From an uncultured Clostridia bacterium (GTDB lineage: Bacteria > Bacillota > Clostridia > Christensenellales > Borkfalkiaceae): a DNA stretch of 43,244 bases. Each line of letters opens with the position of its first letter. The stretch's first letter is position 1. A program made the translations under genes and the position numbers. Below the pieces are notes generated by a model that worked only from the letters and a program-made list of their open reading frames with translations, made no database searches and was not told the origin of the DNA. This document shows, piece after piece, positions 33,342 to 41,764 of the stretch. The DNA lies in NCBI GenBank assembly GCA_947631195.1, contig CANRKK010000017.1:1-43244 (forward strand). The letters run 5' to 3'.

Positions 33342-35192
33342 ATGGCTAACGGTAAAAACGACCCCGATTACAAGCGCAACAGGCAGACGGCAAACAAGGC
33401 CGATCTTATTCTGGAGGCCGACAAAGTCATTTTGGAAAAACTTGTCAAGCTCTCCGACGATATCAAGCGGACCAACGAGCGGATTACCGCTCTGGCAAAG
33501 CCCGCCCCCGCGCCCGCACAAAACGATATGGCTTCAAAACAGATATCCGAAGTCCACGATTCCCTTCAGGGCGAAATAAATTCCATCAGGCAGGAAATCA
33601 AATTTCTCTCCGTACAGAGCGAGAGCATTTTTGTCGCCGTGCAGAGGCAGCTCGAGGCTTTAACCTCCGCATTGGGCGGCGCGCCCGTGATGCCCGTGAC
33701 CGCCGCCGCGCCCCGCGCCGAGGTGGACTACGACAAACTTGCCGAAAAGATTGCGCAGTTGCTTCCCGTACAGGAGAGTATTTCCCCCGACTATATCGCG
33801 TGCAAAGTTGCCGAGCAGATAGTCGTGCCCGAATACGCGCCCGTGCAAAGCGGGCAAACGGAGCCTTCGGGGGATTTAAGACCCGCCCCGTCCGTTCCCG
33901 TGGATTTGCAGCTTGACGAGGACGACCTCGCCGACAGGATTGCCGTCAGATTGGGCGGAGTAAAGCCCGAGGACTTCGATATTTTGGTGGACGACGACGG
34001 CTGCGAATCCATCTCTAAGGAGATAGTTGCCAACATAAACTACGCCGAACTTGCCGCCGCCATAGCCGAAAAACTCGGCCCCACCTTGGAATATCTTGCC
34101 GACAGGGGGACGGACTACGACGAAGTTGCCACCCGCATGGGCGACAAGATAAAGGTTGCGGGCATAAACGAGGACGCCATAGCCGAAAAGGCCGCTGCCG
34201 TTCTCTCGGAATATCTGCCCGAAATAGACGCCGACGATATGGCAGACAAGATAGCGGCGCAGCTGATAAGCGTCATGCCCTCGGCCGAAGCGGGCGGCGA
34301 CGACCTCAGCAAAAAGATAGCCGACAGGCTTGCGGAAATGCAGGACGGCCACGACTACGATATAGTGCTCGACGAAGAGGGACTGGGCCAGATAACCGGC
34401 CGCGTCTCCGAAGATATAGACAATCTCACAAGCGAGCGGTTTGACAAGATTGAGCGCGAAATAGCCGAAATCAAGGCCATGCTCGCCGCGGGAGTTGCGG
34501 TGGGAGTTGCCTCGGCCGCGCCCGCTGCGGAGGAAAGCGACGCCGACGGGGAATCCCTCGTTACCGTAAGCGATTTGGTGGAGGAAGCAGGCGGGCAGGA
34601 ATCCTATGACAGCTTCGACGACCTTGTCGGCGAAGAACCCGAAGAGCTCCCGCAGGAGGAAGAGCCCGAAGAAGAGTCCGAAAGCCGGGCCGCGGGCGGT
34701 GTTGACTTTGAAAACATGATGAAGTACAACCGTTCGTTTATAGCCCGCATAATACAGGGCAGCGACGAGCAAAAGCAGTACTACGGAAGCGTAAAAACGG
34801 CGCTATTGTCCTATGCCAAGGTAAATTCCAACGTGGCGTGGGGCGCCGAGCGTTTCAACAAGGGCAGGGAAACGATCGCCCGCTTTAAAATCCGCGGCAA
34901 AACTCTGTGCCTGTATCTGGCGCTCAACCCCACCGATTACCCCTATTCGGTGTATCACCAGGTTGACGTGTCCGGCAACAAGAGCCTTCACGGCACGCCC
35001 ATGATGGTCAAAATAAAATCTCCGCGCGGCGTAAAAAAGGCCATAAGGCTGATAGACGACATGCTGGAAAAGCGCGGGGCGGTAAAGCGCAACAAGGTGC
35101 TTGAGCGCGACTATGCCGCAATGTATCCCTATGAAACCATAGAGGAACTCATAGAGGACGGGCTTGTGAAGGACGTAAACAAAAACAAATAA
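33342..35192 (+). CDS. Acidic repeat-containing protein with conserved C-terminal domain, 616 aa
   Basis: No named family recognised. The N-terminus (1-110) is helical with coiled-coil character (LILEADKVILEKLVKLSDDIK). Residues 128-335 contain degenerate repeats of the form D-D-L-A-x-K-I-A-x-x-L: YDKLAEKIAQLL (130), DDLADRIAVRLG (194), YAELAAAIAEKLG (234), DDMADKIAAQLI (298), DDLSKKIADRLA (320). A longer block of about 42 residues recurs at 192-233 and 318-360. An acidic linker (about 395-450) leads to a globular C-terminal domain (455-580) with RFKIRGKTLCLYLALNPTDY, seen in my memory of clostridial hypothetical proteins. AGAGGTG precedes the ATG. A terminator follows, so it is probably transcribed alone. 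A scaffold role is only a guess. Confidence 0.85.
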   Translation: MANGKNDPDYKRNRQTANKADLILEADKVILEKLVKLSDDIKRTNERITALAKPAPAPAQNDMASKQISEVHDSLQGEINSIRQEIKFLSVQSESIFVAVQRQLEALTSALGGAPVMPVTAAAPRAEVDYDKLAEKIAQLLPVQESISPDYIACKVAEQIVVPEYAPVQSGQTEPSGDLRPAPSVPVDLQLDEDDLADRIAVRLGGVKPEDFDILVDDDGCESISKEIVANINYAELAAAIAEKLGPTLEYLADRGTDYDEVATRMGDKIKVAGINEDAIAEKAAAVLSEYLPEIDADDMADKIAAQLISVMPSAEAGGDDLSKKIADRLAEMQDGHDYDIVLDEEGLGQITGRVSEDIDNLTSERFDKIEREIAEIKAMLAAGVAVGVASAAPAAEESDADGESLVTVSDLVEEAGGQESYDSFDDLVGEEPEELPQEEEPEEESESRAAGGVDFENMMKYNRSFIARIIQGSDEQKQYYGSVKTALLSYAKVNSNVAWGAERFNKGRETIARFKIRGKTLCLYLALNPTDYPYSVYHQVDVSGNKSLHGTPMMVKIKSPRGVKKAIRLIDDMLEKRGAVKRNKVLERDYAAMYPYETIEELIEDGLVKDVNKNK

Positions 35193-35198
35193 AAACCG

Positions 35199-35219
35199 AA
35201 GGGGGCTTGCCCCCCTTTT
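35199..35219 (+). terminator. Terminator of the 616-aa gene
   Basis: AAGGGGG (35199-35205) and CCCCCTT (35211-35217) around CTTGC, followed by a short TTA-rich run. The T tract is short, so some readthrough to rnj is possible. Confidence 0.6.
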
Positions 35220-35256
35220 ATAAATTTAATAAAAAAAACCTTAAAGAGGATCAGTA

Positions 35257-37101
35257 TTGGAAAACGAACAAAACGGAGCCAAGGTAAATAAGCTCCCGCG
35301 CCGCCGTACACAGGGCGCGCGCAAACAGGACGCAAAACCCACGAAAGCCGAACCCGTGCCCCGCGCAAAAAAGGAACCGCGCACACCCAAGGCCAAGCCC
35401 CAAAAAGTCAAAGCGGAGCCCGCAAAGGAGGCCAAGCCGCAGCGTTCCAAGCAAAAGGCGGTAAAGATAATATTTTTGGGCGGCGTGGGCGAAATAGGCA
35501 AAAACATGGCCGCGATAGAGTGCGGCAACGACATAATCATAATAGACGCGGGCGCAATTTTTCCCACCGAGGAGACCCCGGGTTTTGACCTCGTAGTCCC
35601 CGACATAACCTATCTTATCGAAAACTCGAAAAAGATCCGCGCCCTCATTCTGACCCACGGTCACGAGGACCACATCGGCGGCGTTCCCTATTTGTTAAAG
35701 GAAATACAGGTGCCCGTTATCGGCACAAAACTCACGCTCGCCCTTGTGGACAACAAGCTGCGCGAACACCGCATAAACGACGCCAAAATGCAGGTTGTCA
35801 CCCCGGGCGAAGTGATCCGTTTAGGCTGTTTTACGGTGCACTGCATCAACGTAAACCACTCCATAGCGGGCTCACTGGCCTTTGCGATAGAGACCCCGCA
35901 GGGCATTGTTTTCCACAGCGGCGACTACAAGATAGATTTAACTCCCGTTGCGGGCGAGCCAATAGATTTGACCCAAATCGCCAAAATCGGCTCGGACGGG
36001 GTGCTGTTATATTTGGGTGAAAGCACCAATATCGAACGCCCCGGGTTTACCATGAGCGAAACGGTCGTTGGCGACACGCTGGACGGGCTGTTTTCCGAAA
36101 ACGCGAAGAGGCGCATCATAATCGCCACCTTCGCCTCAAACGTGCACAGGCTAAAGCAGATCGTGGATTTGGCCGTAAAGCACCGCCGCAAGGTCGCCCT
36201 GTCGGGGCGCAGCATGCAAAACGTGGTGGAGGCGGCCGAAAAGATAGGCGAACTCGACATTCCCGACGACGTTTTGATAGACGTCTCCCGCATAAAAAAC
36301 ATGCGCGACAGCGAGATAGTGATAGTATCCACGGGCAGCCAGGGCGAGCCGATGAGCGCCCTTACGCGCATGGCCAACGGCGAAAATCCCGCCGTCACCG
36401 TGGGCGAAAACGACACGGTGATAATTTCCGCTTCGCCCATTCCGGGCAACGAAAAGCTGATATATAAAGTTATAGACAACCTGTACCGCAAGGGCGCAAA
36501 GGTGGTGTACGAGAGCATAAAAAACATTCACGTGTCGGGCCATGCCTGCTGTGAGGAACATAAGATAATGCACAGCCTCATAAAGCCCAAGTATTTTATC
36601 CCCGTCCACGGCGAATACAGGCACCTCAAAAAGCACGCCGAACTTGCCGAAGATTTGGGCATGCCCTCAAACCGCATCTTCATCCCCGATATCGGCAACT
36701 GCATAGAGGTCACTTCAAAGGGCGGTCTCCGCCGCCTTGCCGACGTTCCTTCGGGCGCAAGACTTATCGACGGCGAGGGGATAGAGGACGAAAAGGCTTC
36801 AACGGTCATCGAGGACAGGCGCCAGCTCTCCGCCGAGGGTCTGTTCATAGTTTCGGTTGCCGTTTCGGGCAGCGTGGTGATAGGCGAACCCGCCATAAAT
36901 TCCCGCGGCTTTGTGTTTGATTTCCACCGCGACTACAACAGGGAGATGCGCGAGGTGATAAAGCGGGCGATAGCCGGCTACGACCTCTACCGCGGCTCGG
37001 TGGACGAGCTCAAAAGGGTGATAAAGCGGGCTTTAAGCAACTATATCTACAAAAAAACCAAGCAGTCGCCGATGATCGTGCCCGTGGTGGTGGAGCTGTA
37101 A
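35257..37101 (+). CDS. rnj: Ribonuclease J
   Basis: A metallo-beta-lactamase/beta-CASP nuclease with 5'-3' exo- and endonuclease activity, central to mRNA decay and rRNA maturation in Firmicutes. Of 614 residues, about 68 at the N-terminus form a Lys/Arg/Pro/Ala-rich disordered extension; the catalytic core begins at KIIFLGGVGEIG (70). The zinc motif is H134-G-H136-E-D138-H139; further motifs are SGDYK, STNIERPG, the beta-CASP GSQGEP and PVHGEYRH. The start is TTG at 35257, 6 nt after AAAGAGGA. trmR starts immediately after the stop, so these genes form one operon continuing to aroA. Confidence 0.95.
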   Translation: MENEQNGAKVNKLPRRRTQGARKQDAKPTKAEPVPRAKKEPRTPKAKPQKVKAEPAKEAKPQRSKQKAVKIIFLGGVGEIGKNMAAIECGNDIIIIDAGAIFPTEETPGFDLVVPDITYLIENSKKIRALILTHGHEDHIGGVPYLLKEIQVPVIGTKLTLALVDNKLREHRINDAKMQVVTPGEVIRLGCFTVHCINVNHSIAGSLAFAIETPQGIVFHSGDYKIDLTPVAGEPIDLTQIAKIGSDGVLLYLGESTNIERPGFTMSETVVGDTLDGLFSENAKRRIIIATFASNVHRLKQIVDLAVKHRRKVALSGRSMQNVVEAAEKIGELDIPDDVLIDVSRIKNMRDSEIVIVSTGSQGEPMSALTRMANGENPAVTVGENDTVIISASPIPGNEKLIYKVIDNLYRKGAKVVYESIKNIHVSGHACCEEHKIMHSLIKPKYFIPVHGEYRHLKKHAELAEDLGMPSNRIFIPDIGNCIEVTSKGGLRRLADVPSGARLIDGEGIEDEKASTVIEDRRQLSAEGLFIVSVAVSGSVVIGEPAINSRGFVFDFHRDYNREMREVIKRAIAGYDLYRGSVDELKRVIKRALSNYIYKKTKQSPMIVPVVVEL

Positions 37102-37764
37102 ATGGATTTTTCATACGCCCACAGGGACACCTCCCAACCCGAAAAGCAAAGCCCCACCGCGCAGTTCAACCGCGCGGAATTCGGCGCGGAGCTCGAGGAA
37201 ATCATATCTTCGGCCAACCTGCGCGAGATACCCGTCTCCGACAGGGAAACGCTGACCTTTTTAACCGTCCTGCTTTCCGCCCTGCAACCAAAGAACATAT
37301 TGGAGCTGGGCACGGCGGTAGGCGTCTCTGCGGCGGCGATGCTCTCGGCGTGCAAAGATGCGCATATCACCACGGTTGAAAAGGACAAAAATTTTGCCGC
37401 GGAAGCGCTGTCAAATTTCAAAAAACTCAACATACTCCCGCAAATAACCCTCATCGAGGGGGACGCGGGCGAGGTGCTCGGAACGCTTGAAGGCCCCTTT
37501 GATTTTGTATTTCTCGACAGCGCAAAGGCGCAGTACGTAAAGTATCTCCCGCAGCTTGCTCGGGTCATAAAAAAGGGGGGCGTTCTGCTTGCCGACGACG
37601 TATTGCTCTACGGCTACGTGACGGGGGAGGCACAAACTCCCAAAAAGCGGCAGATGCTCGTCGAGCACATCAAAGAATACATCGCGGCCGTAACTTCGGG
37701 CACGGATTTCAAAACCACGGTAATAAACGCCGGCAACGGGCTTGCGCTGTCGGTAAAACAATAA
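37102..37764 (+). CDS. trmR: tRNA 5-hydroxyuridine methyltransferase TrmR-like O-methyltransferase
   Basis: A class I SAM-dependent O-methyltransferase of the PF01596 (caffeoyl-CoA/catechol type) fold, 220 residues. The SAM site ILELGTAVGVSAAAML (near 66-81) and the metal-binding FVFLDSAKAQYVKYL and LADDVL segments are visible. B. subtilis TrmR (YrrM) of this family converts ho5U34 to mo5U34 in tRNA, and sits next to the U32 genes as here. The assignment rests on that context. The ATG directly follows the rnj stop (TAAATG), so translation is coupled. Confidence 0.8.
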   Translation: MDFSYAHRDTSQPEKQSPTAQFNRAEFGAELEEIISSANLREIPVSDRETLTFLTVLLSALQPKNILELGTAVGVSAAAMLSACKDAHITTVEKDKNFAAEALSNFKKLNILPQITLIEGDAGEVLGTLEGPFDFVFLDSAKAQYVKYLPQLARVIKKGGVLLADDVLLYGYVTGEAQTPKKRQMLVEHIKEYIAAVTSGTDFKTTVINAGNGLALSVKQ

Positions 37765-37781
37765 AAAACGGAAGTATAATT

Positions 37782-38975
37782 ATGCCTGAACTTTTGGCTC
37801 CCGCCGGCAACTTTGCAAAATTGAAAACCGCGCTCTACTTCGGCGCGGACGCGGCATATATAGGGGGCAAAGACTTTTCCCTGCGCTCGTTTGCCGACAA
37901 TTTCACGCGGGACGAACTCAAAGAGGCGGTAAACTACGCCCACGCGCTCAACAAAAAGGTGTACGTAACCGCAAATATATTTGCAAAAAACTCCGATATG
38001 CCCCTCTTGGAGGACTATTTTAAGTTTCTTTCGGAGGCGGGTGCGGACGCGGCGATAATTTCCGACAGCGGCGTGTTTGCGGCGGCAAAAAAGGCGGCCC
38101 CCGCCCTGCCGTTGCACATCTCCACGCAGGCCAATTTAACCAACAAATACGCGGTAAAATTCTGGTTCGAACAGGGCGCCTCACGCGCGATTCTCGCCCG
38201 CGAACTGTCCATAGCCGAAATTGCGGAAATCCACGATTTTGTGCCGCAAATCGAACTCGAATGTTTCGTGCACGGCGCAATGTGCATATCCTATTCGGGC
38301 AGGTGCCTCTTGTCCAACTACCTTGCCGGGCGGGAGAGCAACCGCGGCGAGTGCGTGCAGGCCTGCCGCTGGAAATATTCGGTGAGAAAGCGGGACGAGC
38401 TCTCCGACAGCGGCTGGCTGGACATGGAGGAGGACGAACGGGGCACGTATATTTTAAATTCCAAAGATCTCAACATGAGCGCGCACCTCGGCGAACTTGC
38501 GGCCGCGGGCGTAAGCTCTTTCAAAATAGAGGGCAGGATGAAGGGGGAATACTATCTTGCCACGGTGATAAACGCCTACCGCCGCTGCCTCGACGTCGGC
38601 TATTCGGCCGAGACCCTGCGCGAGCTGTTAACGGCCGCCCACAGGGACTATACGACGGCATATATGTTGGGGCAAAACGACAAGACGGTAAACTATTCCG
38701 ACAGTCAGGCAAAGGGCGACTGCGACTATATCGGCAACGTCGTCCGTTGGGAAAACGGCTATGCGTATATTGAAATGCGCGGACGTTTCAGGGCGGGCGA
38801 CGAGCTTGAAATTTTGACCCCGTACAAAGATTTCGGCAAATCTTTCAGGGTGGAAAGGGCATATCTTCCCACGGGCGAGGAGACGGACGACTGCAAGCTC
38901 GTGCAGACGGTCTACAAGGTGCCCTGCCCGTACCGGTTGCACGCGGGCGACATGCTCCGCAGGAGAAAGGCATGA
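37782..38975 (+). CDS. trhP: U32 family tRNA hydroxylation protein TrhP-like
   Basis: An annotated 'peptidase U32' family protein, 397 residues. The signature lies at 161-200 with cysteines C168 (HGAMC), C175 (SGRC), C191 (GEC) and C195 (QAC), expected to bind an Fe-S cluster. Proteins of this group (E. coli TrhP, B. subtilis YrrN/YrrO) install ho5U34 at the wobble position, a step that depends on prephenate. It lies between trmR and aroA. Bacillus has two adjacent U32 genes; only one is seen here. GGAAG precedes the ATG weakly. It overlaps aroA by 4 nt (ATGA). A collagenase or RlhA-like 23S rRNA role is the main alternative. Confidence 0.85.
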   Translation: MPELLAPAGNFAKLKTALYFGADAAYIGGKDFSLRSFADNFTRDELKEAVNYAHALNKKVYVTANIFAKNSDMPLLEDYFKFLSEAGADAAIISDSGVFAAAKKAAPALPLHISTQANLTNKYAVKFWFEQGASRAILARELSIAEIAEIHDFVPQIELECFVHGAMCISYSGRCLLSNYLAGRESNRGECVQACRWKYSVRKRDELSDSGWLDMEEDERGTYILNSKDLNMSAHLGELAAAGVSSFKIEGRMKGEYYLATVINAYRRCLDVGYSAETLRELLTAAHRDYTTAYMLGQNDKTVNYSDSQAKGDCDYIGNVVRWENGYAYIEMRGRFRAGDELEILTPYKDFGKSFRVERAYLPTGEETDDCKLVQTVYKVPCPYRLHAGDMLRRRKA

Positions 38976-40186
38976 ACTACAAGGTAAAAAACATCTACAA
39001 CAAGATAACTAACAGAGACGCGGCGGTAGAGGTGCCGGGCTCCAAGAGCATCACCGCGCGCGCCCTCCTCATCGCCGCCCTTGCGCGGGGGGAGAGCATA
39101 TTATATAACGTGCGGCTTTCGGACGACTGCAACACCTTTTTGGAGTGCATAAAAACTTTGGGCATACGCTGCGGGTTGGAGGGCTCGACCCTCAAGATCG
39201 CGGGATGCGGCGGAGTTTTGCCCGTAAAACGCGCAAAAATAAACGTCGGCTCGGCTGGGACGGCGGCGCGGTTTTTAACTGCCCTTCTCGCCTTTTCGGA
39301 CGGCGAATATATCGTAGACAGCTCGCCGCAGATGAAAAAGCGGCCCATATTGCCCCTCATAGAAACCCTCACGCAGGCGGGCGCAAAAATTATCAGCGAT
39401 AACGGCACTTTCCCCCTCACGATATGCGGCACGTCCTCGCCGAAGAGCGGGATAACGGTCGATATCACAAGCAGCAGCCAGTTTTTGTCCGCCCTTTTAA
39501 TGGCGGGCGTGTGCGCCAAAAACGGCATAAAACTCAACACGGTCGGACGGCACGGCCTCGACTACGTCAATATGACCGTCGATATGATGTGGTCTTTCGG
39601 GGTTACGGTCAAGGAGGACGGCGGCTCCTACGCGGTAAAGGGAAGCTACGTCGCCAAGCGCTACGGCATAGAGCCCGACGTTTCGGCCGCGTGCTACTTC
39701 TACGCCGCCAACAAAATTTTGGGCACAAACATTTCGGTTAAGGGCGTCCTGCCGCACAGCATACAGGGCGATTTGAAATTTATAGAACTTTTAAAGGATT
39801 TCAACGGCGGCCGCGTGGACATGGGCTCCTTTTCCGACCAGGCCCTGACCCTCGCCGCAATCGCGCCATATCTTAAAGAGCCCACGGAGATCGTCGGCAT
39901 AGCCCACACCCGCGGGCAGGAGTGCGACAGGATAAGGGCTATGGCCGAAAATCTTTCGCTGATGGGGGTGCGCTGCGAGGAGAGGGAGGACGGTGTAAAA
40001 ATCTATCCCTCCGCGCCGCAACCCGCGCAAATCCAGACCTTTGGCGACCACCGCGTGGCAATGGCGTTTTCGCTCACGGGTCTGCGCGCCGACGGCATAG
40101 AAATTTTAAACGCGGAGGTCTGCTCCAAAACTTTTTCAAATTACTTCGAAGTGTTGGACGGCCTTATCGCAACCCTCACAAAATAG
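38972..40186 (+). CDS. aroA: 3-phosphoshikimate 1-carboxyvinyltransferase (EPSP synthase)
   Basis: It joins PEP to shikimate-3-phosphate in the sixth step of the shikimate pathway, leading to chorismate and prephenate. The 404 residues show PGSKSITARALL (22-33, where most enzymes have SITNRAL), SAGTAARFLTALLAF, SSSQFLSALLMAG, SFSDQALTLAAIA and the C-terminal GDHRVAMAFSL. The asparagine-to-alanine change at residue 29 is unusual but lies in a tolerant position by my reading. The start overlaps the trhP stop. A terminator lies 10 nt after the stop. No other aro gene is nearby. Confidence 0.95.
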   Translation: MNYKVKNIYNKITNRDAAVEVPGSKSITARALLIAALARGESILYNVRLSDDCNTFLECIKTLGIRCGLEGSTLKIAGCGGVLPVKRAKINVGSAGTAARFLTALLAFSDGEYIVDSSPQMKKRPILPLIETLTQAGAKIISDNGTFPLTICGTSSPKSGITVDITSSSQFLSALLMAGVCAKNGIKLNTVGRHGLDYVNMTVDMMWSFGVTVKEDGGSYAVKGSYVAKRYGIEPDVSAACYFYAANKILGTNISVKGVLPHSIQGDLKFIELLKDFNGGRVDMGSFSDQALTLAAIAPYLKEPTEIVGIAHTRGQECDRIRAMAENLSLMGVRCEEREDGVKIYPSAPQPAQIQTFGDHRVAMAFSLTGLRADGIEILNAEVCSKTFSNYFEVLDGLIATLTK

Positions 40187-40195
40187 TACATACGG

Positions 40196-40230
40196 CCCGT
40201 CCTAACGGAAGGCAGGACGGGTTTTATTTT
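40196..40230 (+). terminator. Terminator of the rnj-trmR-trhP-aroA operon
   Basis: CCCGTCCT (40196-40203) and AGGACGGG (40214-40221) form an 8-bp stem with a 10-nt loop, followed by TTTTATTTT. Confidence 0.85.
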
Positions 40231-40252
40231 AAAAATAAAGGTATGTATCGGC

Positions 40253-41587
40253 ATGGAACGCATTGTAATTCACTCTGATCTCAACAATTTTTATGCCTCC
40301 GTGGAGCGCCTTCTGCACCCCGAACTTGCGGGCAAACCGATAGCGGTGTGCGGCAACAAGGAAGAACGCAAGGGCATAGTGCTCGCCAAGAGCGAGGAGG
40401 CAAAGCGCTGCGGTGTCAAGACGGGCGACACGGTGTGGCAGGCCCAAAAAAAGTGCGCGGGCCTTATAACCGTGCCCCCGCATTTCGATAAATATATGGA
40501 GTATTCCCGCAAGGTCCGCGCCATCTACGCCCGCTACACCGACCTTATCGAAAGCTACGGCATAGACGAGTGCTGGCTGGACGTCACTCACTCCACATTG
40601 ATTTTTCCCAAGTTCGAACCTAAATTTACCGAGGCGGAGGGCGAAAAGCATTTTTCGGACGAATATCTCAGATTTTTGGGGGACGTCATACGCGAAACGG
40701 TAAAGGGTGAGCTCGGCGTAACCGTCTCCTGCGGCGTGTCTTTCAACAAAGTTTTCGCAAAGCTCGGCAGCGATCTAAAAAAACCCGACGGCACCTCGGT
40801 CATATCCTTTTTAAACTACAAAAAGGTGATATCGGGCCTGCCCGTCGGAGACCTTCTGTACGTGGGCAGGGCGACCGCCGAAAAGCTGAAATCTATGGGC
40901 ATAACCACAATCGGCAGGCTGGCCGCCGCCGACGACGGCCAAATCAAGTCCGCGTTCGGCAAGGTGGGGGAGACCCTTTTAACCTACGCCCGCGGCGGGG
41001 ACGATGAGCCCGTAAAACACATGGACTACAAGAGGGAATACAAGTCCATAGGCAATTCCTCAACCTATCCCGAGGACGTCGAAAGCCTCAACAAGATAGA
41101 GCGGCTCCTGTACGTGCTCGCCGAAAGCGTTGCCGCCCGCCTGCGCGAATCGGGGCAGGGCCTCGCCAACACCGTGCATCTGTGGGTGCGCGACAGCAAT
41201 CTCAACAGCATTTCCGTGCAAAAAAAGGTGCGCCACACCGCCCTTTGTAGCGAAATAGCCGCCCACGCCTTCGATTTATTCAAAGAAAACGTCAAGCCCC
41301 CGTTCAAAGTCCGCGCCCTCGGCGTAACCGTATCTGGTTTTGACAACGGCATGTCGCAGATGACCTTCGACGAGAGTTTCGGCGACTATCAGAAGCGGGA
41401 AAAGGCCGAGCGCACCGTGGACGAGATCCGCAAAAAGCACGGTTATGACAAGCTCCAGCGCGGCATACTCGCCAACGACCCCGTCCAGATGCACAACGAC
41501 GTAAAAAATTCCCACGTTATAAAGCCCGCCAACTTCGAGGACAGGGAGAAAGACTGGGAGGATTGGGACCCCGACGGCGATATATAA
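40253..41587 (+). CDS. dinB: Y-family DNA polymerase (Pol IV / DinB type)
   Basis: An error-prone translesion DNA polymerase of 444 residues. Catalytic D9 (HSDLNNFYASVE, with the steric-gate region F13/Y14) and D105-E106 (GIDECWLDV, in place of the common SIDEAF) are present. An insertion (FPKFEPKFTEAEGEKHFSDE) follows the second motif. VSCGVSFNKVFAKLGSDLKKPDG is the thumb-proximal motif (seen in two parts), then a helix-hairpin-helix and little-finger domain (FEEN-type). A clear C-terminal beta-clamp motif is not visible. The ribosome binding site is weak (AAAGG). No LexA-like box was seen near it. Confidence 0.9.
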   Translation: MERIVIHSDLNNFYASVERLLHPELAGKPIAVCGNKEERKGIVLAKSEEAKRCGVKTGDTVWQAQKKCAGLITVPPHFDKYMEYSRKVRAIYARYTDLIESYGIDECWLDVTHSTLIFPKFEPKFTEAEGEKHFSDEYLRFLGDVIRETVKGELGVTVSCGVSFNKVFAKLGSDLKKPDGTSVISFLNYKKVISGLPVGDLLYVGRATAEKLKSMGITTIGRLAAADDGQIKSAFGKVGETLLTYARGGDDEPVKHMDYKREYKSIGNSSTYPEDVESLNKIERLLYVLAESVAARLRESGQGLANTVHLWVRDSNLNSISVQKKVRHTALCSEIAAHAFDLFKENVKPPFKVRALGVTVSGFDNGMSQMTFDESFGDYQKREKAERTVDEIRKKHGYDKLQRGILANDPVQMHNDVKNSHVIKPANFEDREKDWEDWDPDGDI

Positions 41588-41613
41588 AATATAAATTTTT
41601 GTTAAAAAGTTCC

Positions 41614-41667
41614 ATAACCGCGGGTTATATCTTTTATAAACACTACAAAACCATATTGGCGGCCAAT
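41614..41667 (+). promoter_or_regulatory. Two perfect inverted repeats upstream of the glutamine synthetase promoter
   Basis: ATAACC-GCG-GGTTAT (41614-41628) and ATTGGC-G-GCCAAT (41655-41667). The second ends 4 nt before the -35 box. Both look like sites for a dimeric regulator; the first could also be a weak terminator for dinB, though its T tract is poor. Confidence 0.45.
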
Positions 41668-41671
41668 TAAT

Positions 41672-41700
41672 TTGACTATTTTAAAATAATTTTTTATAAT
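41672..41700 (+). promoter_or_regulatory. SigA promoter of the glutamine synthetase gene
   Basis: -35 TTGACT (41672-41677), 17-nt spacer, -10 TATAAT (41695-41700), giving a leader of about 57 nt with AAAGGAG at 41747-41753. No riboswitch fold was recognised in the leader. Confidence 0.8.
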
Positions 41701-41764
41701 CAAAAACGTAAATCCAACGGTCGGCTTATGTTAGCGGCTTAATTTAAAAGGAGTAAAGTTTTTT

